DNA of 64,000 nt from Clostridiales bacterium (lineage in GTDB: Bacteria > Bacillota > Clostridia > Lachnospirales > Lachnospiraceae). Shown here in pieces: positions 36,552 through 45,800 of the stretch. Below the pieces are notes generated by a model. The model ran no database searches, was not told the origin of the DNA, and saw only the letters and a program-made list of their open reading frames with translations. Both the position numbers and the translations under genes were made by a program. Position 1 is the stretch's first letter, and each line of letters starts with the position of its first letter. The DNA is taken from contig JAJQAA010000016.1 in NCBI GenBank assembly GCA_021204045.1, positions 19,066 through 83,065 of the forward strand, given 5' to 3'.

Positions 36552-36586
36552 CCCCCTTGCTATACCGTACAGTATATGCAAGGGGG
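36552..36586 (-). promoter_or_regulatory. Hairpin covering the spoIVA ribosome site, with a sigma-E-like -10
   Basis: CCCCCTTGC (36552-36560) pairs with GCAAGGGGG (36578-36586), and TATAC/GTATA extends the stem. On RNA read through from pfp, the spoIVA ribosome site would be locked in this stem. The minus strand also reads CATATACT (36578-36571), 7 of 8 matches to the sigma-E -10 CATACANT, with an AATAAT-like -35 14 bases upstream. RNA started there would lack the 5' arm, leaving the site free. Confidence 0.45.
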
Positions 36587-36596
36587 CGCGGAATTA

Positions 36597-37862
36597 TTAT
36601 TCCCCTTTCTCAGCCTTTTCTCTCTTAGTCTTTACCGGAATGAAAAGATGACGCGGAATACCGCCCACCATCACAGACGGCGAATCGCCCTGAATCAGCG
36701 GACGCACATAATCAATGAACTCGTCCGTGACGTCGGTACCATCCTTGCTGATCCACTCCCTCGGCACAAGCCGCTCGTCGTTGGCAATCCGATGCACATC
36801 GTAAATGTCAAAGGAGCACTGGTACGGATCGTTGGAATAACGGTTGATCACGACCATCTTGCCGCTGTCTCCGCCTTCCGCCGCTTTCACGGCCTCGCCG
36901 CCGACCACAAAGGCCTCGTCGACGTCCACGCGGGAAGCGATATGCGCCGCGCTGCGCTGCAGGGTGCTGAACTCCACCGCCCTGGATTTGCAGCCGATCT
37001 CCTGGCTGATCAGACTGGCCAGGTAGCTCGCGGTGCCGGACAGCTGCTTGTGTCCGAACGCATCAACGTAATCGACGCTGCTGCCAAGCTCGCTCACGTA
37101 AGTGCCGTCCTTGGTGCGGATACCCTCGGAAACCGCAACCGTGATCACATCTTTCTTCTCCAGGAGCTTCTTTAAGCGGCTCATAAATTTCTCTGTATCG
37201 AACGGCAGCTCCGGCAGATAAATCAGATCCGGTCCGTCGCAGTCCTCGCCTCGGGAAAGTGCGGAGGCGCCGGTCAACCAGCCGGCATTGCGTCCCATAA
37301 TCTCGATGACCGTGATCATCTTTTTCTTATAAGAGAAGCCAAGGCCGTCACGGATAATCTCCTTTGTGGAGGTCGCGATATATTTCGCTGCGCTGCCAAA
37401 GCCCGGCGTATGGTCGGTCACCGCGAGATCATTGTCGATCGTCTTCGGCACGCCCATGAACTTCTGGGGCTTTCCGGAAATCAGCGCATAATCAGACAGC
37501 TTTTTGATCGTATCCATGGAATCATTGCCGCCGATATAAATGAAGCACTCAATATCGAGCTTCTCAAGGATCTCAAAGATACGCTCGTAGATCTCCCCGC
37601 CCTCATGGATATCCGGCAGCTTGAAGCGGCAGGTGCCAAGGAAAGACGACGGCGTGCGCTTGAGAATTTCAACATCCAGATCGCTCTTGATATATTTGGA
37701 GAGATCGATATACTGCTCATCCAGCAGGCCCTGGATGCCGTATCTCATCCCGTAAACCTTCTTTGCCCCCCGGTCAATGGCGGCACGGTAAACGCCCGCC
37801 AGACTGGAGTTGATTACCGCGGTCGGCCCTCCAGACTGTCCAACAATAACATTTCCTTTCAT
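36597..37862 (-). CDS. pfp: 6-phosphofructokinase, probably pyrophosphate-dependent
   Basis: 421 residues. It phosphorylates fructose 6-phosphate. The active site reads GGNDSMDT and PKTIDND; ATP-specific enzymes have GGDGS and PGTIDND, so replacement of the Gly by Asp and Lys points to pyrophosphate as donor. Other marks are GQSGGPTAVINSS, VIEIMGRNAGWLTG and a long C-terminal regulatory-like half. It lies upstream of spoIVA. The gene is probably monocistronic or runs into spoIVA; a strong terminator upstream belongs to livF. Confidence 0.9.
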   Translation of the reverse strand: MKGNVIVGQSGGPTAVINSSLAGVYRAAIDRGAKKVYGMRYGIQGLLDEQYIDLSKYIKSDLDVEILKRTPSSFLGTCRFKLPDIHEGGEIYERIFEILEKLDIECFIYIGGNDSMDTIKKLSDYALISGKPQKFMGVPKTIDNDLAVTDHTPGFGSAAKYIATSTKEIIRDGLGFSYKKKMITVIEIMGRNAGWLTGASALSRGEDCDGPDLIYLPELPFDTEKFMSRLKKLLEKKDVITVAVSEGIRTKDGTYVSELGSSVDYVDAFGHKQLSGTASYLASLISQEIGCKSRAVEFSTLQRSAAHIASRVDVDEAFVVGGEAVKAAEGGDSGKMVVINRYSNDPYQCSFDIYDVHRIANDERLVPREWISKDGTDVTDEFIDYVRPLIQGDSPSVMVGGIPRHLFIPVKTKREKAEKGE

Positions 37863-37924
37863 GATAAAAACCTCCTCCGGTTTGATTTTCCGGTTTTCGC
37901 CGGCTAATGTTGTTATTGTACCAC

Positions 37925-37962
37925 AAAAAAGAGGGGTAAGTCTAGGACTTTCCCCTCTTTTT
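37925..37962. terminator. Terminator after livF
   Basis: AAAAAAGAGGGG (37925-37936) pairs with CCCCTCTTTTT (37952-37962); a symmetrical hairpin with A/T tails on both sides. It ends the livJHMGF transcript 20 bases after the livF stop. Confidence 0.88.
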
Positions 37963-37981
37963 GCATAACTATTATTCGTTC

Positions 37982-38692
37982 TTATTCGCTCAGATACGCT
38001 TTTTTGACCGAATCGTCGTTCATCAGGTCCTTGGCGTCGCCGCTCAGCACGATGCGGCCGGTCTCAAGCACATAGGCGCGGTCGGCGATTGAGAGCGCCT
38101 TTCTCGCGTTCTGTTCCACGAGCAGCACGGTTGTCCCGTCCGCGTTAATCTTTCCGATGATGTCAAAGATTTCGTTGACGTAGATCGGCGACAGGCCCAT
38201 GGACGGCTCGTCCATGACGATCAGCTTCGGATGACACATCAGCGAACGTCCCATCGCCAGCATCTGCTGCTCGCCGCCGGAGAGCGTCCCCGCAATCTGG
38301 TTTTTGCGCTCCTCCAGTCGTGGAAAGCGCTGGTAAACCATCTTCAGAGTTTCCTCAATCTCATTTTTGTCAGAACGGCTGTAAGCGCCAAGCCGCAGAT
38401 TCTGCAGAACCGTGAGCTGCGCAAACACGCGGCGTCCCTCCGGGACATGAGCGATCCCCATCGACACGAGCCTGTGGCCCGGCACATGGGTGATCTCCTT
38501 GCCTTCATAAAAAATCTTGCCCGCCTTGGCCGGAATCAGTCCGGTGATCGTCTGCAGCGTCGTCGTCTTTCCGGCGCCGTTTGCACCGATCAGCGCGATG
38601 ATCTCCCCCTGGTTTACCTCAAAGGAGATGCCCTTGATGGCCTGGATCACGCCGTAATATACTTCCAGATCCTTCACTTCCAGAATCGCCAT
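37982..38692 (-). CDS. livF: Branched-chain amino acid ABC transporter ATP-binding protein LivF
   Basis: 236 residues. Walker A GANGAGKTT, signature LSGGEQQMLAMGRSLM, Walker B LIVMDEPSMGLSP. The C-terminal VLETGRIVLSGDAKDLMND is typical for LivF. It is the last gene of livJHMGF and pairs with LivG to power uptake of leucine, isoleucine and valine, or another hydrophobic amino acid. AGGAGG precedes the ATG; 14 bases after livG. Confidence 0.94.
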   Translation of the reverse strand: MAILEVKDLEVYYGVIQAIKGISFEVNQGEIIALIGANGAGKTTTLQTITGLIPAKAGKIFYEGKEITHVPGHRLVSMGIAHVPEGRRVFAQLTVLQNLRLGAYSRSDKNEIEETLKMVYQRFPRLEERKNQIAGTLSGGEQQMLAMGRSLMCHPKLIVMDEPSMGLSPIYVNEIFDIIGKINADGTTVLLVEQNARKALSIADRAYVLETGRIVLSGDAKDLMNDDSVKKAYLSE

Positions 38693-38706
38693 AATCCATC
38701 CGCCTC

Positions 38707-39465
38707 CTACTCTCCGAGATAAGCCGTGATCACGCGGCTGTCGTTCAGCACCTGGGCGGTCTCGCCCTCCGTGAGCACCTGGCCGAAATTCAGCACCGTC
38801 AGCCGCTCGCAGATGCCGGAAACCAGCTTCATATCATGCTCAATCAGCAGGATCGTCATATCAAAATGATCGCGCACAAAACGGATCGTGTCCATCAGCT
38901 CCGCCGTCTCGTTCGGATTCATACCGGCAGCCGGCTCATCCAGAAGCAACAGCTTCGGATCGGTCGCCAGCGCCCGGGCGATCTCCAGCTTGCGCTGCTT
39001 GCCGTAGGGCAGGTTGGATGCCTTGTAATCATACTCGCCGTCGAGATCGAATACCTTCAGCAGCTCCATCGCGCGCTCATCCATCTCCTTCTCCACCCGG
39101 TAATACCGCGGCAGGCGAAGAATCCCCTCGAGCGTCGAATAGGTATGATGATTGTGAAGACCGGCCTTGACATTATCCAGCACGCTCAGCTCCTTGAAGA
39201 GACGGATATTCTGGAATGTCCGCGCGATACCGGCCTGGTTGATCTCGATCGTCCGCTTGCCGGTGATGTCTTTCCCGTCCAGCAGAATCTTCCCGGTATC
39301 CGGCTTATAGACGCCCGTGAGCAGGTTGAAGACCGTCGTCTTCCCGGCTCCGTTCGGTCCGATCATGCCGTAGAGCTGTCCTTTTTCAATCACAACATTA
39401 AAATCATCCACCGCCCGCAGTCCGCCAAAGGAAATGCTCAGGCTTTTTACTTCCAGCATCGCCAT
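38707..39465 (-). CDS. livG: Branched-chain amino acid ABC transporter ATP-binding protein LivG
   Basis: 252 residues. Walker A GPNGAGKTT, signature LPYGKQRKLEIARALAT (LPYG in place of LSGG, as is usual for LivG), Walker B LLLLDEPAAGMNP. The switch is LLIEHDM. AGGAGG lies 9 bases before the ATG; it starts two bases after the livM stop. Confidence 0.94.
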   Translation of the reverse strand: MAMLEVKSLSISFGGLRAVDDFNVVIEKGQLYGMIGPNGAGKTTVFNLLTGVYKPDTGKILLDGKDITGKRTIEINQAGIARTFQNIRLFKELSVLDNVKAGLHNHHTYSTLEGILRLPRYYRVEKEMDERAMELLKVFDLDGEYDYKASNLPYGKQRKLEIARALATDPKLLLLDEPAAGMNPNETAELMDTIRFVRDHFDMTILLIEHDMKLVSGICERLTVLNFGQVLTEGETAQVLNDSRVITAYLGE

Positions 39466-39466
39466 A

Positions 39467-40531
39467 TCACGCAGCCTCCTTTGTCTTTTTTGACATGAAG
39501 CGTTCTCTCAAGACCGCCCGCATCGCGATTGCTTTCGGGCTGGAGTTGAAGATCATCATCACAATCAGCACGATCGCATAGATCAGCATACGGTAATCGT
39601 TGAGGCCGCGCAGCAGCTCCGGAAGCAGGGTCAGCACCACTGCGGCGATCACCGAACCGCGCACGCTGCCCAGACCGCCCAGCACCACAAATACGAGGAT
39701 CATGATCGATTTGTTGTAACCGAAATTGTTGGTCGTCGCCGCCAGGGACGAGAGGTTGTGCGCGTAAAGCACACCGGCCACGCCCGCCAGCGCCGCAGAA
39801 ATCGAAAAGGCCATCAGCTTGTATTTGGTCACATTGATACCGATGGACTCCGCCGCGATGCGGTTGTCGCGGATCGACATGATCGCGCGCCCCGTACGCG
39901 AATGAATGAGGTTGAGCACGATCACGAGCGTGATCAGCAGCAGAATGATGCCGATCGTAAAGGTCGCCGCCTTGGGCGTGCCCGTGATGCCCTGCGGTCC
40001 CTTGATGATGACGACGCCGGTCTCGTCCATTCCCAGAGACATGGTATCCTTGATGGAAAAATGCAGACCGCTGGAATCAATACCGATGTAAAAGGTATTG
40101 ATCAGGTTTTTAATGATCTCGCCAAAAGCCAGGGTCACAATCGCCAGGTAGTCGCCTTTCAGGCGCAGAACCGGAATACCGATCAGCAGACCGAATATGC
40201 CCGCCGTCACCGCGCCGATCAGCAGCGCAATAAACAGACGCACTCCCGTACTCGGAATCGCGTCCGCAGCTACGTTGGTAAAAAACGCGCCCGAAAACGC
40301 GCCGACACACATGAACCCCGCATGTCCCAGGCTCAGCTCGCCGAGGATACCGACGGTAAGATTCAAAGAAACCGCGAGGATCGCATAGATACAAAGCGGA
40401 ACCAGAAGCCCTTTAAGCAGGCTGCTGATATGGCCGGTCTGAATCAGGATCTCGATAATGACCCAGGCCGCAATGACCATCCCGTATGTGATCAGATTCT
40501 GAATCCGGATTTTGTTTTTTGTCTTCTTCAT
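39467..40531 (-). CDS. livM: Branched-chain amino acid ABC transporter permease LivM
   Basis: 354 residues from the ATG at 40531 (AGG 8 bases upstream); a GTG at 40540 abuts the livH stop and is a possible alternative. About 9 to 10 hydrophobic segments. Typical stretches are LSLGHAGFMCVGAFSGAFF, LRLKGDYLAIVTLAFGEII and the cytoplasmic loop SRTGRAIMSIRDNRIAAESIGIN that contacts LivG/F. It is the second channel subunit. Confidence 0.93.
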   Translation of the reverse strand: MKKTKNKIRIQNLITYGMVIAAWVIIEILIQTGHISSLLKGLLVPLCIYAILAVSLNLTVGILGELSLGHAGFMCVGAFSGAFFTNVAADAIPSTGVRLFIALLIGAVTAGIFGLLIGIPVLRLKGDYLAIVTLAFGEIIKNLINTFYIGIDSSGLHFSIKDTMSLGMDETGVVIIKGPQGITGTPKAATFTIGIILLLITLVIVLNLIHSRTGRAIMSIRDNRIAAESIGINVTKYKLMAFSISAALAGVAGVLYAHNLSSLAATTNNFGYNKSIMILVFVVLGGLGSVRGSVIAAVVLTLLPELLRGLNDYRMLIYAIVLIVMMIFNSSPKAIAMRAVLRERFMSKKTKEAA

Positions 40532-40540
40532 CTTCCGCAC

Positions 40541-41422
40541 CTACACTTTCTCATTGATCTGCCTGCCAAGGATACCGGTCGGCCGCACCAGCAGAACGAT
40601 AATCAGTACGGAAAACACGATGGCGTCAGAAAGCTGCGAAGAAATATAGGCCTTGGAAAGATTCTCAATCACGCCGAGAAGCACTCCGCCGATAAAAGCT
40701 CCCGGAATCGAGCCGATACCGCCGAAGACCGCGGCCACAAAAGCCTTGATGCCAGGCATCGATCCGGTATAGGGCGTCAGGGACGGATAAGCGGAACAGA
40801 GCAGGGCTCCCGCGATCGCCGCAAGAGCAGAACCAATCGCAAAGGTAATGGCAATCGTGCGGTTGACATCAATGCCCATCAGCGTCGCCGCGCCGGTATC
40901 CTCCGATACGGCCAGCATCGCCTGCCCGACTTTTGTCTTATTGATAAACATCATCAACGCGATAATGATAACGACGCAGGAAACAATCGTCACGATCGTG
41001 ACGCTGGATATGGTCAGCGCGCCATCGGCCAGCTTCAGATTGGGAAGCGTTACCACCGAGGTGAACTGATGAGAATTGGAACCGAAAATCAACAGAGCCA
41101 GATTCTGCAGCAGATAGCTGACGCCGATCGCCGTGATCAGCACCGCCAGCTTTGAGGTGCCACGCAGCGGCCGGTAAGCCACACGCTCAATCGTCACGCC
41201 AAGAATCGTGCAGAATACAACCGCAAACAAAACGCCGGCGATGGGCGGAAAGCCCAGCGTGCTGACCATCGTGAAGATCGCAAACGCACCGACCATGATG
41301 ATATCACCGTGAGCGAAATTAAGCATCTTGGCGATACCGTAAACCATCGTATACCCCAGCGCGATGATCGCGTAAATGCTGCCAAGGCTGATACCGTTGA
41401 TCAAGTAAGAGAGAAAGCTCAT
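40541..41422 (-). CDS. livH: Branched-chain amino acid ABC transporter permease LivH
   Basis: 293 residues with eight or so hydrophobic segments; MSFLSYLINGISLGSIYAIIALGYTMVYG at the N-terminus and LNFAHGDIIMVGAFAIF are characteristic. The ATPase-facing loop TKVGQAMLAVSEDTGAATLMGIDVN is present. GGGGGT precedes the ATG. It begins 63 bases after livJ. Confidence 0.93.
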   Translation of the reverse strand: MSFLSYLINGISLGSIYAIIALGYTMVYGIAKMLNFAHGDIIMVGAFAIFTMVSTLGFPPIAGVLFAVVFCTILGVTIERVAYRPLRGTSKLAVLITAIGVSYLLQNLALLIFGSNSHQFTSVVTLPNLKLADGALTISSVTIVTIVSCVVIIIALMMFINKTKVGQAMLAVSEDTGAATLMGIDVNRTIAITFAIGSALAAIAGALLCSAYPSLTPYTGSMPGIKAFVAAVFGGIGSIPGAFIGGVLLGVIENLSKAYISSQLSDAIVFSVLIIVLLVRPTGILGRQINEKV

Positions 41423-41485
41423 ATCCGTACCCCCTGCGGACAGAGGGCCGCAAAGCGACCCTCCGTCAGATCTTATCCTTTATGT

Positions 41486-42715
41486 TTACTGCATCTCGTA
41501 AACGCCATTCACAATCTTGACCGCCTTCGGGGTCTTGCCAGTCTCACCGGAAGCGTCCCAGGTCATGTTGTCGCCGGTCAGGCCGTCGATGGAGATTTCG
41601 GTCATCGCAACCTTCAGCGCGTCGCAGATATCCGAATAGCTCATGTCCGCAGTAACGCCGGCTTTCTCAATCGCCGCCTTGATCGCGTAAACCGCATCGT
41701 AAGAGTCCGCGGAGAACTGGTTCGGCTCCTCGCCGTAAGCCGCCACATAATCAGCCGTGAACTGCTGGCTTCCCTCTTCTGTCGTGGAGAACGGGGTCAG
41801 AAGCATAACGCCCTCCGCCAGAGAAGTATCGAAGTTGTCCACCGTAAGGATACCGTCCATACCGTCAACACCGAAGAAGATCGGCGCATATTCCTTATCC
41901 GAAGCCTGCTTCAGCACAATGGAAGCCTCCTGATAATAGAACGGCAGGAAGACGAGATCCGCACCGGCCTCTTTCATCTTATCCAGCTGTACGGAAAAGT
42001 CCGTCGCGTTGTCCGCGGTGAACGCTTCCTCTGCCACGATGTTCAGACCCAGGTTCTGCGCCTCGGTCACAAACGCCTCGCGGATACCGCTGGAATACTC
42101 GGTGGAGCTGTCGTAGATGATACCGATGTTCTCAGCCAGCTTGTTCTCGGAAATATACTGCGCGGAAGCCTTACCCTGAGACGGATCGGAGAAGCATACG
42201 CGGAACGCGTTGTCACCGGAAATGCACTCTACCGCCGAGCCGGACGGAGTGATCTGGAACATGTTGTCCGCAGAAGTCTCCGCTACAACCGCGATGCAGG
42301 GTTTGGAAGTGACGGAACCGACGATCATCTGCGCGCCCCAGTCCTTCAGTGTATTGTAAGCATTGACCGACTTCTCCGGATCATGCTCGTCGTCCTGGCA
42401 ATTGACCTCAACCTGGAAGCCGTTGATACCGCCCGCCGCGTTGATCTCGCTCGCCGCAAGCTCCGCGCCATGCGCAACACCGATGCCATAAGCAGCTGCC
42501 GCGCCGGTCAGCGGTCCGATCACGCCAATCTTAAACGTACCCTCCGCGGATGCCGCCTCGGTCTCCGCCGCATCGGCTTCCGCCGCCGCTTCGGTCTCGG
42601 CCGCCGCAGCAGTCGTCGCTGCAGCAGTCGTAGATGTCGAGCTGGAGCTGCTGCCGCAGGCCGCCAGCGAAAGTGCCATCACCGCGGCCATAGCCAAACT
42701 GATCATTTTCTTCAT
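41486..42715 (-). CDS. livJ: Branched-chain amino acid binding lipoprotein (LivJ/LivK type)
   Basis: 409 residues. The signal peptide ends LAAC (lipobox), then a Ser/Thr/Ala/Glu-rich linker to about residue 50. The periplasmic-binding fold type I domain begins FKIGVIGPLTGAAAAYGIGVAHG. It captures branched-chain or similar amino acids outside the membrane for LivHMGF. It is the first gene of the operon. GAGGAGG precedes the ATG, directly after the hairpin at 42733-42764. Confidence 0.93.
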   Translation of the reverse strand: MKKMISLAMAAVMALSLAACGSSSSSTSTTAAATTAAAAETEAAAEADAAETEAASAEGTFKIGVIGPLTGAAAAYGIGVAHGAELAASEINAAGGINGFQVEVNCQDDEHDPEKSVNAYNTLKDWGAQMIVGSVTSKPCIAVVAETSADNMFQITPSGSAVECISGDNAFRVCFSDPSQGKASAQYISENKLAENIGIIYDSSTEYSSGIREAFVTEAQNLGLNIVAEEAFTADNATDFSVQLDKMKEAGADLVFLPFYYQEASIVLKQASDKEYAPIFFGVDGMDGILTVDNFDTSLAEGVMLLTPFSTTEEGSQQFTADYVAAYGEEPNQFSADSYDAVYAIKAAIEKAGVTADMSYSDICDALKVAMTEISIDGLTGDNMTWDASGETGKTPKAVKIVNGVYEMQ

Positions 42716-42732
42716 GATTCATTCCTCCTCTT

Positions 42733-42764
42733 TTAAAAAGGCTCTCCGGTGACCGGAAAGCCTT
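42733..42764 (-). terminator. Terminator-like hairpin inside the livJ leader (attenuator candidate)
   Basis: Minus-strand AAGGCTTTCCGG pairs with CCGGAGAGCCTT around a 3-base loop, followed by five T. It lies downstream of the promoter at 42784-42812 and only 18 bases before the livJ ATG. It may attenuate livJ, or end purL read-through. Confidence 0.6.
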
Positions 42765-42783
42765 ATCTTTAAAGCTGACCTTA

Positions 42784-42812
42784 ATTATAGTTGCACGAAT
42801 GGCGCTTGTCAA
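42784..42812 (-). promoter_or_regulatory. Perfect consensus sigma-A promoter of the liv operon
   Basis: Minus-strand TTGACA (42812-42807), 17-base spacer, TATAAT (42789-42784). Start predicted near 42777. It lies only 20 bases after the purL stop. Confidence 0.8.
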
Positions 42813-42830
42813 GCGTTTTTGGTATTCCCA

Positions 42831-45800
42831 TTATTTGAAATACTGAACTCCTGATTCAAATATGCGCATATCCTGTTCGCCTGTAATGTTGCACCCGACG
42901 CCGTCTCCGCGGCGCTCGACGTGCGCCATCTTGCCCAGAATCCGCCCGTCCGGACTCGTGATGCCTTCAATCGCCATGTAAGAACCGTTCGGATTCCAGA
43001 ACTCATCCATCGTCGGATTTCCGTCGCCATCGACATACTGCGTCGCTACCTGGCCGTTCGCGAACAATTTCTGCAGCCACATATCATTCGCTACAAAACG
43101 TCCCTCGCCGTGGGAAGCCGGGCTGCAGTAAACGCCGCCGGGCTCAGCCTGCGCCAGCCACGGGGATTTATTCGACACCACGCGCGTGTAAACCATACGG
43201 GAGATGTGGCGGCCGATCGTATTCATCGCCAGCGTCGGGGAATCGGCGCTCTGCTCCACGATCGTCCCCTCCGGAACCAGCCCCAGCTTGATTAACGCCT
43301 GGAAACCGTTGCAGATTCCCAGCATCAGGCCGTCACGTTCCTTCAGAAGCTTCTCAATCTCTTCCTTAATTACTTCATTGCGGAACACCGCCGCAAAAAA
43401 CTTCGCGCTGCCCTCCGGCTCGTCGCCCGCGGAAAAGCCGCCCGGGAACATCACAATCTGCGCTTTGGCGATCTCCTTACGATATTCCTCTACCGACTGG
43501 CGGATATCCTCCGCGGACAGGTTGCGGAATACTCTGGTCACGACCCGCGCGCCGGCACGCTCAAAGGCCTTCGTACTGTCATACTCGCAGTTCGTTCCCG
43601 GGAACACCGGGATAAATACGGTCGGCTGCGCCAGCTTATGATTGCAGATATAGATCGAATCTGCTTTGTAAACCTCATTCCGCACCGGCGTCTGTTTCAC
43701 ACCCGAACTGGTCGGGAATACGGATTCCAGACGGCCTGTCCAGGCGGCCGTCGCCTCTGCGAGTGAAATCTCCACCGGACCGTAGCAGAGGCTCTGCTTT
43801 TCGATCACCTCGCCGATCAGCGTGTAGCTCATCTGCAGCTCACCGACCTTCCCGTCCGGAACCTCGCAGATGATATTGCCCCAGCCGGGTGCAAAGAAAT
43901 CGCGCGGATCAACATTGTGCTCGATCTTCACGCCAAGCTGATTGCCAAAGGCCATCTTGCTGACCGCCTCCGCCATGCCGTGGCCTTCCACGGCGTAGGC
44001 GGAGATCACGCGCCCGGCCCGAATATCCTCGTGCAGCTTCGCGTAAGCTTCCATCGCCTGATCATAATCCGGGAGATCATACACGTCCCGTTTCAGGGAA
44101 AGAAGCACCAGTTTGCCGCCGACACGCTTGAGTTCCGGCGTAACCACATCGCCGAGGGAGGCCACATCCACCGCGAACGATACCAGCGTCGGCGGAACAT
44201 TAATCTCACCGTGATGCTCGTCGTTGAACGTGCCGGACATGCTGTCCTTGCCGCCGATGGACGGCAGGCCGAGGCCGAGCTGCGCGCTGTAGGCGCCAAG
44301 CAAAGCCGCGAACGGCAGACCCCAGCGCGACGGATCCTCCGTCATACGGCGGAAATATTCCTGGAACGTAAAGCGGATATGCGAGCAATCGCCGCCCGCG
44401 GCCGCAATCTTGGCCACCGAGGACATCACCGCGTAGACCGCGCCGTGATACGGGCTCCAGCTGGACAGATACGGATCAAAGCCATAACTCATCATCGTCA
44501 CGGCGTCGCACGTTCCCTTCTGCACCGGCAGCTTCGCGATCATTGTCTGTGTTTCCGTGAGCTGGTATTTTCCACCGTAAGGCATCAGCACCGAACCAGC
44601 GCCGATCGAGCTGTCAAAGCGCTCCACCAGGCCGCGCTGCGAGCAGACATTCAGATCGGAAAGCACCGCAAGCCAGGCCGCGCGGACATCTCCCACATCC
44701 TCACGCGCAAAGGGACTCCCCTCTTTGACTGGCGTTTCCAGCAACACAGCCGCCTCCTGGTGCGCGCCGTTTGTATCGAGAAACGCGCGGCTGATATCGA
44801 CGATCGTCTTTTCCCGCCACTGCATCACAAGATGCGGCTCTTCCGTCACCACCGCGACCGGGACGGCCTCAAGGTTCTCCTCCGCCGCATAGCGCAAAAA
44901 CTGCTCTACATCCCCGGGCGCCAGCACGACGGCCATACGCTCCTGGGATTCGGAGATCGCAATTTCCGTACCGTCCAGACCGGCGTATTTTTTCGGAACC
45001 CGGTCAAGATCAATGCGCAGACCTGCAGCCAGCTCACCGATGGCTACCGAGACACCGCCCGCGCCGAAATCGTTGCACTTTTTAATCAGGCTGCTTACCT
45101 CCGGGCGACGGAACATGCGCTGCAGCTTCCGCTCCGTCGGCGCGTTGCCCTTCTGAACCTCAGCGCCGCAAACCTCAATCGAAGCTTCCGTGTGCACTTT
45201 CGAGGATCCGGTCGCGCCGCCGATGCCGTCGCGACCCGTACGACCGCCGAGCAGCACGATCACATCGCCCGGATCGGAGGTCAGACGCCTGACATATTTT
45301 CGCAGCGCCGCGCCCATCACTGCGCCGATTTCCATGCGTTTCGCCACATAGTTTGGATGATAGATTTCCTTCACATAGCCGGTCGCCAGGCCGATCTGGT
45401 TGCCGTAAGAGCTGTAGCCGTTGGCCGCCTGGTTAACCAGCTTGCGCTGCGGCAGCTTGCCGTGCAGCGTCTGATCCAGCGAAACCATCGGATCCGCCGC
45501 CCCGGTCACGCGCATCGCCTGATAGACGTAGGTGCGCCCGGAGAGCGGGTCGCGGATCGCGCCGCCCAGGCAGGTGGCCGCGCCGCCGAACGGCTCGATC
45601 TCCGTGGGGTGGTTGTGCGTCTCATTTTTAAAATTGACCAGCCATTTCTCGCTCACACCGTCGATCGTCACCGGCACCACAATGCTGCAGGCATTGATCT
45701 CATCCGACTCCTCCAGATCCTGCAGTTTCCCCTCGGCGCGCAGCTTTTTCATTGCCAGCAGGGCCAGATCCATCAGGCAGACAAACTTATCGCTGCGGCC

